64,000 nucleotides of DNA from Thiomicrospira cyclica ALM1 (GTDB lineage: Bacteria; Pseudomonadota; Gammaproteobacteria; Thiomicrospirales; Thiomicrospiraceae): positions 1,674,001 to 1,738,000 of the forward strand of contig NC_015581.1 of the NCBI RefSeq assembly GCF_000214825.1. Reading direction: 5' to 3'. Position 1 is the first letter of the stretch, and each line of letters starts with the position of its first letter. The position numbers were made by a program, and so were the translations under genes. The notes under the pieces were generated by a model. That model saw nothing but the letters and a program-made list of their open reading frames with translations, ran no database searches and was not told the origin of the DNA. Below, piece after piece: positions 18,150 through 28,122 of this stretch.

Positions 18150-20972
18150 ATGAGCCTACTTGCCTTTAACTTGCCCATAGTAGCTTTGTTGCCCTTCCTT
18201 GGCGCCGCTTTGGCCGCTTGGGCTTCAAAATTTCATCGTGTTGCATCGGCTTGGGTATCAGCCGGGATCACTGTCCTTGCGCTTGCCTTCCTTGCCCCAG
18301 CTATGGCTCTGCCATTTGCAGGTGAAACGCTTATTCAAAGTTGGGCCTGGATGCCTAGCATTGGCTTAGACTTCGCCTTCCGCTTAGATGGCTTGGCACT
18401 CTTATTTGCCTTACTTATTTTAGTGATTGGCCTACTCATCATTATCTATGCTCGCTACTATTTGTCGGCAAAAGACTCGATGGGACGCTTCTTTGCTTAC
18501 CTGATGATGTTTATGGGCTCGATGCTCGGGATAGTATTATCTGAAAACCTACTACAACTGGTGGTATTTTGGGAGCTCACATCCCTAAGCTCGTTTTTAC
18601 TGATTAGTTATTGGCAACATCGTCAAGATGCACGACACGGCGCGCGGATGGCATTAGCCATCACCGGTGCCGGTGGTTTGGCGTTACTCGGTGGTGTGTT
18701 ATTGCTCGGTAACATTGTGGGCAGTTACAATCTAACCGATGTGCTAGCCGCAGGTGAGATGATTCGTAATCATGAACTTTATTTGCCGATTCTGATCCTA
18801 ATTCTGCTTGGTGTTTTTACTAAGTCAGCCCAATTTCCGTTTCACTTCTGGTTACCGCACGCGATGGCGGCACCAACGCCGGTATCGGCTTATCTGCATT
18901 CGGCGACCATGGTTAAAGCAGGTATCTTCCTATTAGCGCGTTTCTTCCCAGCGCTATCCGGCACCCCAGAATGGACTTGGATCGTCGGTACAGCAGGCCT
19001 GCTAACCTTTATGATTGGCGCCTATACCGCCATGTTTAAACATGATTTGAAAGGCTTGTTGGCCTACTCCACAATCAGTCACTTGGGTTTAATTACCCTG
19101 TTGTTTGGTTTTGGTACCCAAATGGCCGCCGTCGCGGCGATTTTCCATATTATCAACCACGCCACCTTCAAGGCGTCACTGTTCATGGTCGCCGGGATTA
19201 TCGACCATGAAACTGGCACCCGTGACATGCGCAAACTCAGTGGACTACTAAAATACATGCCTCACACCGCAGTGCTCGCAATGATCGCTGCGGCGGCGAT
19301 GGCCGGCGTACCTTTAATGAACGGCTTCTTAAGTAAAGAAATGTTCTTTGAGCAAGCCGTATTTGCTGCCGAAACCAGTGCTTGGGCATGGGCTATTCCC
19401 GTCCTAGTCACCCTTGCAGCTATCTTCTCAGTCGCTTACTCATTGCGCTTTATTCATGATGTGTTCTTTGATGGCGAACCGAAAGATTTGCCGAAAGTGC
19501 CGCATGAACCCCCCCGCTTTATGAAAATCCCGGTCGATTTATTGGTGGTGATTTGTTTAGCCGTGGGTATTTTACCGATGTTTACTGTGGCGCCCATTTT
19601 GGCGGTGGCCGTGGCCGGTACATTACAGGCGACCCCGCCAGAGTATAGCCTGTCAATTTGGCACGGCTTTAACCTGCCTTTATTCATGAGTATGCTAGCG
19701 CTTGCTTTGGGTGTTGGGGTGTATATGATTCGTGAGCGTTTATACAAACTACATGACCAGATCCTCGGCCGTGTCGATGCGCGTATCGGCTACAACGCAC
19801 TTCTGAATGCCACCCTAACCCTGTCACTCAGCGTGACTCGCCGCTTTGATAAAGGCTCATTACAGCATGCTGCGGTATGGATCATTGGCGCGAGCTTAGT
19901 GGCTGGCATCATTGGCTTTATGACGGTGGATGCGCCATTATTTGGCGACCGTGCCGCACTACCTATTGATGCGGTCACTCTAACCGCCGCGATTGTCCTG
20001 ATTGCCGCCACGATTATGACCGTCGTTATTCACCAACAACGCTTCTTAAGCTTGATTTCGATTGGTGTGGTGGGTTTGATTATTGCGTTAGGTTTTGTGA
20101 AGTTCTCGGCACCCGATCTGGCCTTAACCCAACTGTCCGTGGAAATTGTCACCATCGTGCTCTTGTTACTGGCGCTCTATTTCTTGCCACAGACCAGCCC
20201 AAAAGAAATTGGCAAGCTCCGCTTAGGGCGTGATGCGGTGATTGCTGTTATCAGTGGTGTCGGCGTAACCCTGCTAACCCTCGCGGTGTTGACGCGTGAC
20301 TTTGCGCCGATTTCCGAATTCTTCCTAGAAAACTCGGTGCCTGGTGGTGGTGGAACCAACGTGGTTAACGTGATTCTGGTTGACTTCCGTGGCATTGATA
20401 CCTTGGGTGAAATTGTGGTTCTCGCCCTAGCAGGCCTGGGTATCTATGCAATGCTGGAAGGCATGAAACTGCCGGCACCCGACCAGGATGCCAAAGGCCG
20501 TTTCTGGAACCCTGATGCCCATCCAGCTATTATGCAAACCCTAACTCGCTTGCTACTGCCGTTAATGTTATTAGTCGCCGTATTTATTTTCTTACGCGGA
20601 CATAACCTACCCGGCGGTGGCTTTATTGCCGGCTTGATCGCCTCAGTGGCGCTCATTGTTCAGTACTTAGCAAATGGTATCGACTGGACTAGCGAACGCA
20701 TGAAAGTGGATATGCATACCGTGATTGCTTATGGCCTTCTCATCGGAACTGGTACCGGTTTGGTCTCGATTGCGATTGGCTTCCCATTCTTGACCTCAAC
20801 CTTTGAATATTTAACCTGGCCGGTGGTCGGTAAGTTTGAAGTCGCCAGTGCGATTGCATTCGATATTGGCGTGTTCTTAGTCGTTGTAGGGGCAACTGTC
20901 TTAAGTCTAGTTCAGCTAGGTAAACTCAGTCGCGCCTCTCATGGCTATGTACCCCAACAGGAGAAAAACTAA
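18150..20972 (+). CDS. mrpA: Mrp Na+/H+ antiporter subunit A (fused A-B type)
   Basis: 940-residue membrane protein, first gene of a complete mrp operon exporting Na+ in exchange for protons. The N-terminal two-thirds is a proton-pumping-subunit homologue related to NuoL, with WELTSLSSFLLISYW and KSAQFPFHFWLPHAMAAPTPVSAYLHSATMVKAG. The C-terminal part carries the MbhE and MrpB-like domains (PGGGGTNVVNVILVDFRGIDTLGEI and FLRGHNLPGGGFIAGL), so subunit B is fused, as in many proteobacteria. AGGAAAA lies five bases before the start. The stop overlaps the mrpC start by one base (TAATG). Confidence 0.94.
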   Translation: MSLLAFNLPIVALLPFLGAALAAWASKFHRVASAWVSAGITVLALAFLAPAMALPFAGETLIQSWAWMPSIGLDFAFRLDGLALLFALLILVIGLLIIIYARYYLSAKDSMGRFFAYLMMFMGSMLGIVLSENLLQLVVFWELTSLSSFLLISYWQHRQDARHGARMALAITGAGGLALLGGVLLLGNIVGSYNLTDVLAAGEMIRNHELYLPILILILLGVFTKSAQFPFHFWLPHAMAAPTPVSAYLHSATMVKAGIFLLARFFPALSGTPEWTWIVGTAGLLTFMIGAYTAMFKHDLKGLLAYSTISHLGLITLLFGFGTQMAAVAAIFHIINHATFKASLFMVAGIIDHETGTRDMRKLSGLLKYMPHTAVLAMIAAAAMAGVPLMNGFLSKEMFFEQAVFAAETSAWAWAIPVLVTLAAIFSVAYSLRFIHDVFFDGEPKDLPKVPHEPPRFMKIPVDLLVVICLAVGILPMFTVAPILAVAVAGTLQATPPEYSLSIWHGFNLPLFMSMLALALGVGVYMIRERLYKLHDQILGRVDARIGYNALLNATLTLSLSVTRRFDKGSLQHAAVWIIGASLVAGIIGFMTVDAPLFGDRAALPIDAVTLTAAIVLIAATIMTVVIHQQRFLSLISIGVVGLIIALGFVKFSAPDLALTQLSVEIVTIVLLLLALYFLPQTSPKEIGKLRLGRDAVIAVISGVGVTLLTLAVLTRDFAPISEFFLENSVPGGGGTNVVNVILVDFRGIDTLGEIVVLALAGLGIYAMLEGMKLPAPDQDAKGRFWNPDAHPAIMQTLTRLLLPLMLLVAVFIFLRGHNLPGGGFIAGLIASVALIVQYLANGIDWTSERMKVDMHTVIAYGLLIGTGTGLVSIAIGFPFLTSTFEYLTWPVVGKFEVASAIAFDIGVFLVVVGATVLSLVQLGKLSRASHGYVPQQEKN

Positions 20973-21322
20973 TGGAATGGCTTGTAGCAATTGTAATTGG
21001 GGTAATGACTAGCGCCGGTGTCTATCTCACCCTGCGGGCACGTACGTTCCCAGTGGTATTAGGGCTAACTTTGCTGGCCTATGCCGTAAACGTCTTCTTG
21101 TTTACCATGGGACGCCTGACGATTGGTCAACCAGCGGTTATTGATGCCGCGGCGGCGGGTTATGCTGACCCACTCCCTCAGGCCTTGGTTTTAACCGCGA
21201 TTGTTATTGCGTTTGGCATGACCGCATTCTTGATTGTATTGGCGCTAAAAGCACGCAGTGAGCTTGGCAACGACCATGTTGACGGCCTACACCGTGCCCA
21301 TGATGAGCAGGAGACTAAATAA
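20972..21322 (+). CDS. mrpC: Mrp antiporter subunit C
   Basis: 116-residue NuoK-like subunit with three predicted helices. Diagnostic text: VMTSAGVYLTLRARTFPVVLGLTLL and DPLPQALVLTAIVIAFGMTAFLIVL, the Mrp/MnhC signature. It overlaps both neighbours by a single base, so it is translationally coupled within the mrp operon. The C-terminal tail is charged. Confidence 0.94.
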   Translation: MEWLVAIVIGVMTSAGVYLTLRARTFPVVLGLTLLAYAVNVFLFTMGRLTIGQPAVIDAAAAGYADPLPQALVLTAIVIAFGMTAFLIVLALKARSELGNDHVDGLHRAHDEQETK

Positions 21323-22842
21323 TGATGCAATTGACCGCTTTTCCGGTATTACTGCCATTAGTCGCCGGTTTTATTCTATTGTTTGCGCGTATGGGTGGCT
21401 TAAAGCTCCAGCGTGCGCTTAACCTATTACTGACAATTGGTTTAATCTTTGTCAGCATCGAAATGCTAAAAGTGGCCAGCACCGGTGCGCAAGAAGTGTA
21501 TCTGTCTGGTAACTGGATTGCGCCTTTTGGCATTGTGTTTGTACTAGACCGCTTATCGGCTGTGATGATATTTATCACCGCCCTTCTTGCACTGGGTTCA
21601 CTCTGGTATGCCATTGCAACCAATTATGATGCCAAAGGCAGTCACTTTCATGTGCTGTTCCAGCTACAGGTCTTTGGCCTAAACGGCGCCTTTATGACCG
21701 GTGACTTATTCAACCTATTCGTATTCTTTGAAGTCATGTTGCTCGCCTCTTACGGACTACTGCTCCATGGTGGCGGCCGTTTGCGCACCAAAGCTGGCTT
21801 GCATTATGTGGTGATTAACATGATCGGTGCGACCCTGTTCTTGTTTGCCGTAGGCGCCTTGTATGGGGCAACCGGCACCATGAATATCGCCGATATGGCC
21901 GTTAAAGTTGCCGAAGCACCGGCAGAAAATCGCGCGCTTATTGCCGCAGCAGGCCTGCTACTGCTGATTGTATTTGGCATTAAAGCCGCCATGTTTCCTT
22001 TGTATTTGTGGTTACCCACCGCCTATGCGAACACCTCGGCGCCAGTCGCGGCACTGTTTGCGATTATGACCAAGGTTGGTATCTATTCTATTATCCGTGC
22101 ACATGGCACCATTTTTGGCGAAGACGCGGGTGATCTCGCCTTCTATTTCGCGCCCTGGGTATTAGGACTGGGCATTATTACGCTAGCCTTAGCGGCGCTG
22201 GGGATTTTGGCGGCTCGCGGGTTACGTGAACAGGTGGCTTATTTAGTCCTCGCATCGGTTGCAACCTTGCTGGTTGGTGTCGGTATTGCCACGCCTGCGG
22301 CACTTTCAGCGACCATCTACTATATGATTCATTCCACACTCATTGCCGGTGGCATGTTCTTGTTAGCCGATATCATTGCGCGCGGACGCGGTGACATGGA
22401 TGATCGCTTTGAATCGTCACCGATTATGGCCAACGGCGTGATTATCGGCAGTGCCTTTATGTTTGGGGCCATTGCGATGACCGGCATGCCGCCGCTATCG
22501 GGCTTCTTTGGCAAGCTACTTATTTTAGCGGCGGCGATGGAGCATGCCTGGTTAGCGGCAATATTTGCGATCGTATTGGTAGCCAGCTTACTCAGCATTG
22601 TTGCGATGGCTCGCTCAGGGTCATTATTATTTTATCGCACCCAACCGAGCGAACAGGCGCCAGGTGAGCGTTTAAATAAATCCGCACTTGTTGCCGTTAT
22701 AGCCTTATTTGCGACGGCACCAATTATGATTATTTTTGCACACCCCATTACCGCCTACACAGACTTGGTTGCTGCTCAGGTATTTGATGCCAGCAGCTAT
22801 ATTGACGCGGTATTGAGCACGCCAGCCACGGAGAGAAACTAA
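21322..22842 (+). CDS. mrpD: Mrp antiporter subunit D
   Basis: 506-residue NuoM/N-like proton-translocating subunit with about 14 helices. It shows LFVFFEVMLLASYGLLLHGG (key Glu in helix 5), the Lys-containing VFGIKAAMFPLYLWLPTAYANTSAPVAALFAIMTKVGIY block, and GMPPLSGFFGKLLIL. This is the second large antiporter subunit after MrpA. Single-base overlaps link it to mrpC and mrpE. Confidence 0.94.
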   Translation: MMQLTAFPVLLPLVAGFILLFARMGGLKLQRALNLLLTIGLIFVSIEMLKVASTGAQEVYLSGNWIAPFGIVFVLDRLSAVMIFITALLALGSLWYAIATNYDAKGSHFHVLFQLQVFGLNGAFMTGDLFNLFVFFEVMLLASYGLLLHGGGRLRTKAGLHYVVINMIGATLFLFAVGALYGATGTMNIADMAVKVAEAPAENRALIAAAGLLLLIVFGIKAAMFPLYLWLPTAYANTSAPVAALFAIMTKVGIYSIIRAHGTIFGEDAGDLAFYFAPWVLGLGIITLALAALGILAARGLREQVAYLVLASVATLLVGVGIATPAALSATIYYMIHSTLIAGGMFLLADIIARGRGDMDDRFESSPIMANGVIIGSAFMFGAIAMTGMPPLSGFFGKLLILAAAMEHAWLAAIFAIVLVASLLSIVAMARSGSLLFYRTQPSEQAPGERLNKSALVAVIALFATAPIMIIFAHPITAYTDLVAAQVFDASSYIDAVLSTPATERN

Positions 22843-23336
22843 TGTTAAAACGAATCTTACCTCATCCGATATTATCGTTTGTGTTGTGGGTTGCCTGGTT
22901 GCTACTGAACAATACATTTGATCCCGGTCATATGGTACTTGGTGCGATTTTGGCTATTTTCATCCCATGGTTTACCGCCGCTTTCTGGCCTGAAAAAATC
23001 GAAGTACAAAAACCGGGCACCCTGGCTAAATTCCTTGCTGTCGTCTTGTGGGATATTATGGTTGCCAACTTTGCAGTGGCTAAGTTGATTTTGGGACGTA
23101 ATGACAAACTACAGCCTGGTTTTTTTGAAGTCCCATTAGACATCACCACCCCGATTGGAATTAGTATCTTGGCAAACACCATTTCATTAACACCCGGTAC
23201 GGTATCTTGTGATTTATCACCCGATCAAACCAAGTTGATTATTCATGCGCTACATATTGATGATCAAGCGCAAATGATTGCCGATATTAAACAACGCTAT
23301 GAGCGTCCATTGAAAGAGGTATTTGCCCCATGCTAG
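22842..23336 (+). CDS. mrpE: Mrp antiporter subunit E
   Basis: 164-residue subunit E of the Mrp complex. Two N-terminal helices are followed by a cytoplasmic domain with SLTPGTVSCDLSPDQTKLIIHALHIDD, the MnhE/MrpE signature. It overlaps mrpD by one base and mrpF by seven. Confidence 0.93.
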   Translation: MLKRILPHPILSFVLWVAWLLLNNTFDPGHMVLGAILAIFIPWFTAAFWPEKIEVQKPGTLAKFLAVVLWDIMVANFAVAKLILGRNDKLQPGFFEVPLDITTPIGISILANTISLTPGTVSCDLSPDQTKLIIHALHIDDQAQMIADIKQRYERPLKEVFAPC

Positions 23337-23599
23337 AGATTGTCATTCCGATTGCCTTTGCCATGGTAAGCGTGGCATTGTTGCTAAGCCTTTATCGAGT
23401 GATCATTGGACCCGAGCTACCCGATCGCATCTTGGCTTTAGATACGCTTTACATCAACTCCATTGCTCTACTGATTTTGCTCGGCCTTCACTTAGGCAGT
23501 GCGCTGTATTTTGAAGCCGCGCTGTTGATTGCAGTCATGGGCTTTGTAGGCACCGTTGCGCTCAGCAAATATTTGCTGCGCGGCGATATTATGGAATAA
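23330..23599 (+). CDS. mrpF: Mrp antiporter subunit F
   Basis: 89-residue, three-helix subunit F. The text ALLLSLYRVIIGPELPDRILALDTL with the following alanine- and leucine-rich helices is characteristic of MnhF/MrpF. Seven bases overlap mrpE and nine separate it from mrpG. Confidence 0.93.
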   Translation: MLEIVIPIAFAMVSVALLLSLYRVIIGPELPDRILALDTLYINSIALLILLGLHLGSALYFEAALLIAVMGFVGTVALSKYLLRGDIME

Positions 23600-23608
23600 G
23601 GATAGACT

Positions 23609-23932
23609 ATGTTAGAAGTTATCATATCGGCGTTAATTTTAATTGGTGCTTTTTTTACGCTGGTCGGCTCGATTGGGCTTTTCAAACTACCCGATTTTTA
23701 TATGCGCCTACACGGTCCAACTAAAGCCACCACACTTGGCGTCGGCGCCATTCTGATTGCATCAGCTATATTCTTTACGGTGCGCGGTGAAGGGATTAGT
23801 TTGCATGAATTACTGGTAACCGTGTTTCTATTCATAACCGCACCGGTCAGTGCGCACTTGATGGCCAAAGCGGCACTGCACATCAAAACCAAACGTGTAG
23901 AACGCACCCGTTCAACCCTAAACGAAGACTAA
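23609..23932 (+). CDS. mrpG: Mrp antiporter subunit G
   Basis: 107-residue subunit G, last gene of the operon. Signature: GAFFTLVGSIGLFKLPDFYMRLHGPTKATTLGVGAIL, followed by a helix with FLFITAPVSAHLMAKAAL. An AAGGA ribosome binding site lies in the short gap before it. With it the A-to-G set is complete, which indicates a functional Na+-dependent pH and salt homeostasis system. Confidence 0.94.
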   Translation: MLEVIISALILIGAFFTLVGSIGLFKLPDFYMRLHGPTKATTLGVGAILIASAIFFTVRGEGISLHELLVTVFLFITAPVSAHLMAKAALHIKTKRVERTRSTLNED

Positions 23933-23953
23933 TTCTAAGCTCCATTTTCTATT

Positions 23954-23985
23954 GACGCTAAAACATCACCCCCGGTTTTAGCGTC
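23954..23985 (+). terminator. Long inverted repeat after mrpG, probable terminator
   Basis: GACGCTAAAAC and GTTTTAGCGTC form an 11-base perfect stem with a 10-base loop, 21 bases after the mrpG stop. There is no pure T run behind it (ATAAATATTTG), so it may slow or end transcription imperfectly or protect the mRNA end. The rest of the 172-base gap to the next gene shows only AT-rich promoter-like sequence. Confidence 0.6.
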
Positions 23986-24104
23986 ATAAATATTTGCTAT
24001 AGTTTACAGAGCGGACTGCAAACCACATCACCAAAAGAAAACTGAGCAAAACAGGGCATAACTGCTAAAATAAACTTTTTTAAAATTTAGCCCGCCCTAT
24101 CTTC

Positions 24105-25181
24105 ATGAACACAGCCCAACTTATTCTTATTGATAAACGCAACCAACCGCTTAAAGACTATATTGTGGCGGTTGCCGCTTCTGATGGCCTGGATATTAAA
24201 GGCGTACAAATCATCGCCTCTCCCGCTAAAGGTGAAAAAGCCCTACTCACGGCCGGCTTGCGAATCCCCCCGCTCGAAGACTTTGATTTTGATACCCGAA
24301 AAATAGCTCAACACACCCTAGATCAACTGCTTATAGATGAGCAACTGGTCAGCTGTGATCAGTTTATTAGCCAAGCCAGTCAAGACGAAACGGTTTGCAC
24401 CAATCTGCAAAAATCGAAGCATAAGTTGGCCTTGGCTATTGAAGCACTGATTAGTGAGTTTACTCAATCCAGTGTGACTGATTTGATTCGCGATAACCGC
24501 AATGATGCCTTATACAAACTCAAACAGCAGGCCAAAGAACTCAATAACAAAACCATTCTCTGCTTAGATATTGAGGCAACCGACATTTCCACTAACCTGG
24601 AAGCTGACATTCTGCAATTATCGGTATGCGACCTTGAGGGTAACGAAAAGCTCAATCAACTTTACAACCCCGGCTATCCTATTCCACCGAATGAAAAACA
24701 TGCCATCACCACAGAAATGGTTGCCGATGCCCCTAAAATTGAAGATTGCTGGCCCGAGATTCATGCCTTGTTACAACAAGCCGACATTATCCTAGCCTAC
24801 AGCACCGAAAGTGATTTTAGCTATCTCAAAAATAGCGCAGAAAAAAAACAACTGCCATTTGAGCTGGATTACGCAAAGTGGCTTGATGTGGCCGAATTAA
24901 GTAAAGAATTGGTCGGTGCCATGCGCTGGCATTCAGAACGAATGCATTGGTTTTGGAAAACGCCGAAACTGACCATGGCTTATGAGCGCATTTTGAATAA
25001 ACCGTTTCCTGGTGACGCCCATGATGCCCTCGCCGATGCACGCGCAACGGCCGAGTTAATGCAAACCATGCTAAAATTGGGTGCAAAATCAGATATTAAG
25101 GCGAAAGAGCCGCCAAAAACTGACGCGAAAGTTTCAAATAATTTATTTGCCATGGCATTTGCCAAGGCCAAGAAAAAATAG
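24105..25181 (+). CDS. DEDDh 3'-5' exonuclease (DnaQ/RNase T superfamily)
   Basis: 358-residue predicted exonuclease. The C-terminal domain (about residues 148-320) has Exo I (LCLDIEATD), Exo II (YSTESDFSYL) and Exo III (GDAHDALADARATAELM), including the catalytic His of the DEDDh class. The first 145 residues form a separate, unrecognised domain with no obvious motif. Target (DNA or RNA) is unknown; it is not a polymerase epsilon subunit by context. Eight bases separate it from hisI, with which it may be co-transcribed. No good ribosome binding site precedes the ATG. Confidence 0.8.
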   Translation: MNTAQLILIDKRNQPLKDYIVAVAASDGLDIKGVQIIASPAKGEKALLTAGLRIPPLEDFDFDTRKIAQHTLDQLLIDEQLVSCDQFISQASQDETVCTNLQKSKHKLALAIEALISEFTQSSVTDLIRDNRNDALYKLKQQAKELNNKTILCLDIEATDISTNLEADILQLSVCDLEGNEKLNQLYNPGYPIPPNEKHAITTEMVADAPKIEDCWPEIHALLQQADIILAYSTESDFSYLKNSAEKKQLPFELDYAKWLDVAELSKELVGAMRWHSERMHWFWKTPKLTMAYERILNKPFPGDAHDALADARATAELMQTMLKLGAKSDIKAKEPPKTDAKVSNNLFAMAFAKAKKK

Positions 25182-25189
25182 GTCCTAGC

Positions 25190-25651
25190 ATGCAACAACC
25201 TAAAACCTTTTTAGATCTGGAAGCCGCCAAAAAAGGCGACCAATTCGATTGGTCGGCATTTAAAAGCCAACTCAAGTTTGATCAAGACGGGCTAATGCCG
25301 GCGATTGCGCAACAGCATGATACCGGCGAAGTACTGATGTTAGCCTATATGAACCTTACCGCCTTAGAAGAAACCCTGGCAACCGGACGCGTCTGCTACT
25401 GGTCGCGTTCACGCCAAGCTTTTTGGCGTAAGGGCGAGGCATCCGGGCAAATTCAACGCCTAGTTGCCGCGCGCCTTGATTGCGATGGCGACACACTATT
25501 ACTGCAGGTTGATCAAACCGGTCCAGCCTGTCACACAGGGCGCTCAAATTGCTTCTACAACGGTATCGATCAGCAACACCTGACTATTTTGTCAGATCCA
25601 ATGATTGATCCAAACGACCTTTACGGCCATAACCATAGCCACAAAAAGTGA
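25190..25651 (+). CDS. hisI: Phosphoribosyl-AMP cyclohydrolase
   Basis: Third step of histidine synthesis: opens the adenine ring of PR-AMP, a zinc and magnesium enzyme. Signatures: VLMLAYMN, GRVCYWSRSRQAFWRKGEASG, the metal-binding LDCDGDTLLLQV, and GPACHTGRSNCFY with its conserved Cys and His residues. 153 residues, slightly longer than usual because of an N-terminal extension of about 25 residues (ends PNDLYGHNHSHKK). It stands apart from any other his gene here and has no fused HisE. Convergent with the DnaJ-like gene, with seven bases between the stops. Confidence 0.92.
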   Translation: MQQPKTFLDLEAAKKGDQFDWSAFKSQLKFDQDGLMPAIAQQHDTGEVLMLAYMNLTALEETLATGRVCYWSRSRQAFWRKGEASGQIQRLVAARLDCDGDTLLLQVDQTGPACHTGRSNCFYNGIDQQHLTILSDPMIDPNDLYGHNHSHKK

Positions 25652-25658
25652 ATTCAAA

Positions 25659-26579
25659 TTAATCCCAATCGACACGCGGATTAAAGCCACGCTCTTGCGC
25701 CATAGTTTGATACCAGGCCTGGTCTGCTTCGCTATTTGCCGGTGGTATCTGAATAAAGATTTGCACCACCAAATCGCCGGCGGGCTTACCATAGCCACGC
25801 CCTTTTAACCTCATGCGTTTACCGGATGGCGTATTCGCTGGCAGGGTTAATTGAATCTTGCCCTGTAGGGTCGGCACCGTAACCTTGCCACCCAAAGCGG
25901 CTTCCCAAGGCGTAACCGGCAAATCCAATACCAGCTGCTCGCCCTCAAGCCGATAAACTTTATGCGGCAATAGGCTAACGGCCAAATACAAATCACCATT
26001 TGGACCACCATGACGCCCAGGCTGACCCTGACCACTCAAGCGTATTTTTTGCCCATCCTTCACACCGGCAGGAATCTTTACCTCTAACGACCGTGATTCG
26101 GCACCCTTTTGCACCTTAATCCGACGTACTTGACCTGACATGGCTTCTTCCAATGTCAAGCTAACAGTCACCTGCTGATCTTGCCCTTTTTGCGGACGTG
26201 GACCACCGAACCCACCCCCAAAGGGACTGCCACCGGCGCCACCAAAACCGCCTTGGCCTCGGAACAAGGATTCAAACAAATCGCTGAAACCACCGGCACC
26301 GCCGCCACCCATACCACCACCAAACATCTGCTCGAACCCGGGTGGTGGCTCAAACTGCTGACCTTGGCGATAATTACTGCCTAGCTGGTCGTACATGGCA
26401 CGCTTTTTATCATCGCTAAGCACTTCATAGGCTTCACTGATCGCTTTAAATTTGTTTTCGTCGCCATCGGGTTTATCCGGATGATAACGCCCCGCCAATT
26501 TTCGATAGGCTTTTTTAATCGTGGCGGTATCAGCATTGCGCTCGACACCCAGCGTTTTGTAGTAATCCTGAAACTCCAT
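25659..26579 (-). CDS. cbpA: CbpA-like DnaJ-domain co-chaperone
   Basis: 306-residue J-protein stimulating Hsp70 ATPase. J-domain residues 4-70 contain the essential HPD ([15 protein letters not shown]), followed by a Gly/Phe-rich linker (residues 80-130) and two C-terminal substrate-binding barrels ([49 protein letters not shown]). There is no zinc-finger region, so it is CbpA type rather than DnaJ type. The partner cbpM is not adjacent. A DnaK is not encoded in this window. Confidence 0.88.
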   Translation of the reverse strand: MEFQDYYKTLGVERNADTATIKKAYRKLAGRYHPDKPDGDENKFKAISEAYEVLSDDKKRAMYDQLGSNYRQGQQFEPPPGFEQMFGGGMGGGGAGGFSDLFESLFRGQGGFGGAGGSPFGGGFGGPRPQKGQDQQVTVSLTLEEAMSGQVRRIKVQKGAESRSLEVKIPAGVKDGQKIRLSGQGQPGRHGGPNGDLYLAVSLLPHKVYRLEGEQLVLDLPVTPWEAALGGKVTVPTLQGKIQLTLPANTPSGKRMRLKGRGYGKPAGDLVVQIFIQIPPANSEADQAWYQTMAQERGFNPRVDWD

Positions 26580-26723
26580 GACATCCCTTTTGCTATTTTA
26601 TTAGCTATTTATAAGGACGAGCCGCACCGTTTTCAAGTGACCTGTGCTTTCAATCCCAACTATTAGCAGTTGCTCAATTCAGTCAATCCCTTGATAATAG
26701 GCAAGCTGACTTTTGAGGTTTCT

Positions 26724-28103
26724 ATGAGCGATCATCCAAACGCGTTATACATTCGCCCCCAGGGCACGCTACAAGTGCTATCACAACATGAAGCGGAACA
26801 GTTGTGTGATACCAGTGAGCGAGGGCTGAACGAATTATTTCGCCAGTGCTGTCTAGCGGTGCTCAATACCGGTAGTGATTTAGACAGTGGTTTAAAACTC
26901 CTCGAACAATATAAAGACTTTGATATTAAAGTCACTACCCGCGGTCGAGGCATTGAGTTGATCATCTGCAACCCGCCGGCGAAAGCCTTTATTGATGGCG
27001 AACTCATTGCTGGTTTAAAAGAACACCTCTTTTCAGTGGTTCGCGACCTGCTATATACTCAAAACAGTATTCTAGAATCCGGCAATTTTAATTTAAATGA
27101 ATCTGCCGGTATCACCAATGCGGTATTTCACATGCTGCGTAACGCTGAAGTGATGCACACCAACGAGCCACCCAGTCTGGTGGTCTGTTGGGGTGGTCAT
27201 GCCGTACCTCGTCACGAATATGAATATGCCAAACATGTCGGCTATTCGTTGGGCTTACGCACAATGAATGTCTGTACCGGCTGTGGTCCTGGCGTTATGA
27301 AAGCACCCATGAAAGGAGCAGCGGTCGGCCATCATAATCAACGCTTTTTTAACCGTCGCTATGTGGGCTTAACCGAACCCGGCATCATTGCCGCCGAAGC
27401 TCCCAACGCGGTCGTGAATGAGTTAGTGATTTTACCCGACATTGAAAAACGCCTAGAGGCGTTTGTCCGACTAGGACATGGCATTATCATTTTCCCGGGT
27501 GGGCCTGGTACGCTTGAAGAACTGCTCTATATTTTAAGCATCCTACTGCACCCCAACAACCAAGAACAAGTTCTACCATTAGTGCTGACAGGCAACCGGC
27601 ATAGTGACATTTACTTTGAAAAAATTGAACGGTTTGTTGAATTAACCCTGGGATTAGAAGCCCTATCCAAGCTCAATATCATTATTAATGATCCCGAGGC
27701 TGTCGCGCTTTATATGAAGGAGCAACTGAATTTAGTGCGCCAAGATCGTAAAGATACTAGCGATGCTTATTACTTTAATTGGCAGCTTTATATCGACCCA
27801 CCCTTACAGCAACCCTTTCAACCGACCCATGAAGCGATGGCCGGTTTAAACTTAACGCGCAATCAACCATTGCATTTATTGGCATCACAATTACGCTGTG
27901 CCTTTTCTGGGATTGTGGCGGGTAATGTCAAAGCGGAAGGGATTCGAGCCATTGCTGAAAAAGGCCCTTATCAATTACAAGGCGACCCTGACATTATGGC
28001 GGCTCTGGATGATTTACTTGCGTTTTTGGTGGATCAAAAACGCATGAAACTCGATGCCGAGGACTACCAGCCCTGCTATGACATTTTACGTTCTACCCAA
28101 TAA
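26724..28103 (+). CDS. ppnN: LOG-family nucleotide 5'-monophosphate nucleosidase
   Basis: 459-residue enzyme cleaving purine and pyrimidine monophosphates into base and ribose-5-phosphate; in E. coli PpnN is stimulated by (p)ppGpp. The N-terminal part matches PpnN (LFRQCCLAVLNTGS, FDIKVTTRGRGIELIICNPPAKAF). The central LOG domain has GYSLGLRTMNVCTGCGPGVMKAPMKGA and the signature FPGGPGTLEELLYI. A C-terminal PpnN-type extension follows. The ATG at 26724 is chosen because GAGG lies just before it and homologues begin there; an earlier in-frame start exists at 26670. Confidence 0.9.
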   Translation: MSDHPNALYIRPQGTLQVLSQHEAEQLCDTSERGLNELFRQCCLAVLNTGSDLDSGLKLLEQYKDFDIKVTTRGRGIELIICNPPAKAFIDGELIAGLKEHLFSVVRDLLYTQNSILESGNFNLNESAGITNAVFHMLRNAEVMHTNEPPSLVVCWGGHAVPRHEYEYAKHVGYSLGLRTMNVCTGCGPGVMKAPMKGAAVGHHNQRFFNRRYVGLTEPGIIAAEAPNAVVNELVILPDIEKRLEAFVRLGHGIIIFPGGPGTLEELLYILSILLHPNNQEQVLPLVLTGNRHSDIYFEKIERFVELTLGLEALSKLNIIINDPEAVALYMKEQLNLVRQDRKDTSDAYYFNWQLYIDPPLQQPFQPTHEAMAGLNLTRNQPLHLLASQLRCAFSGIVAGNVKAEGIRAIAEKGPYQLQGDPDIMAALDDLLAFLVDQKRMKLDAEDYQPCYDILRSTQ

Positions 28104-28122
28104 ACCTAACAAGGCGTGCCCT

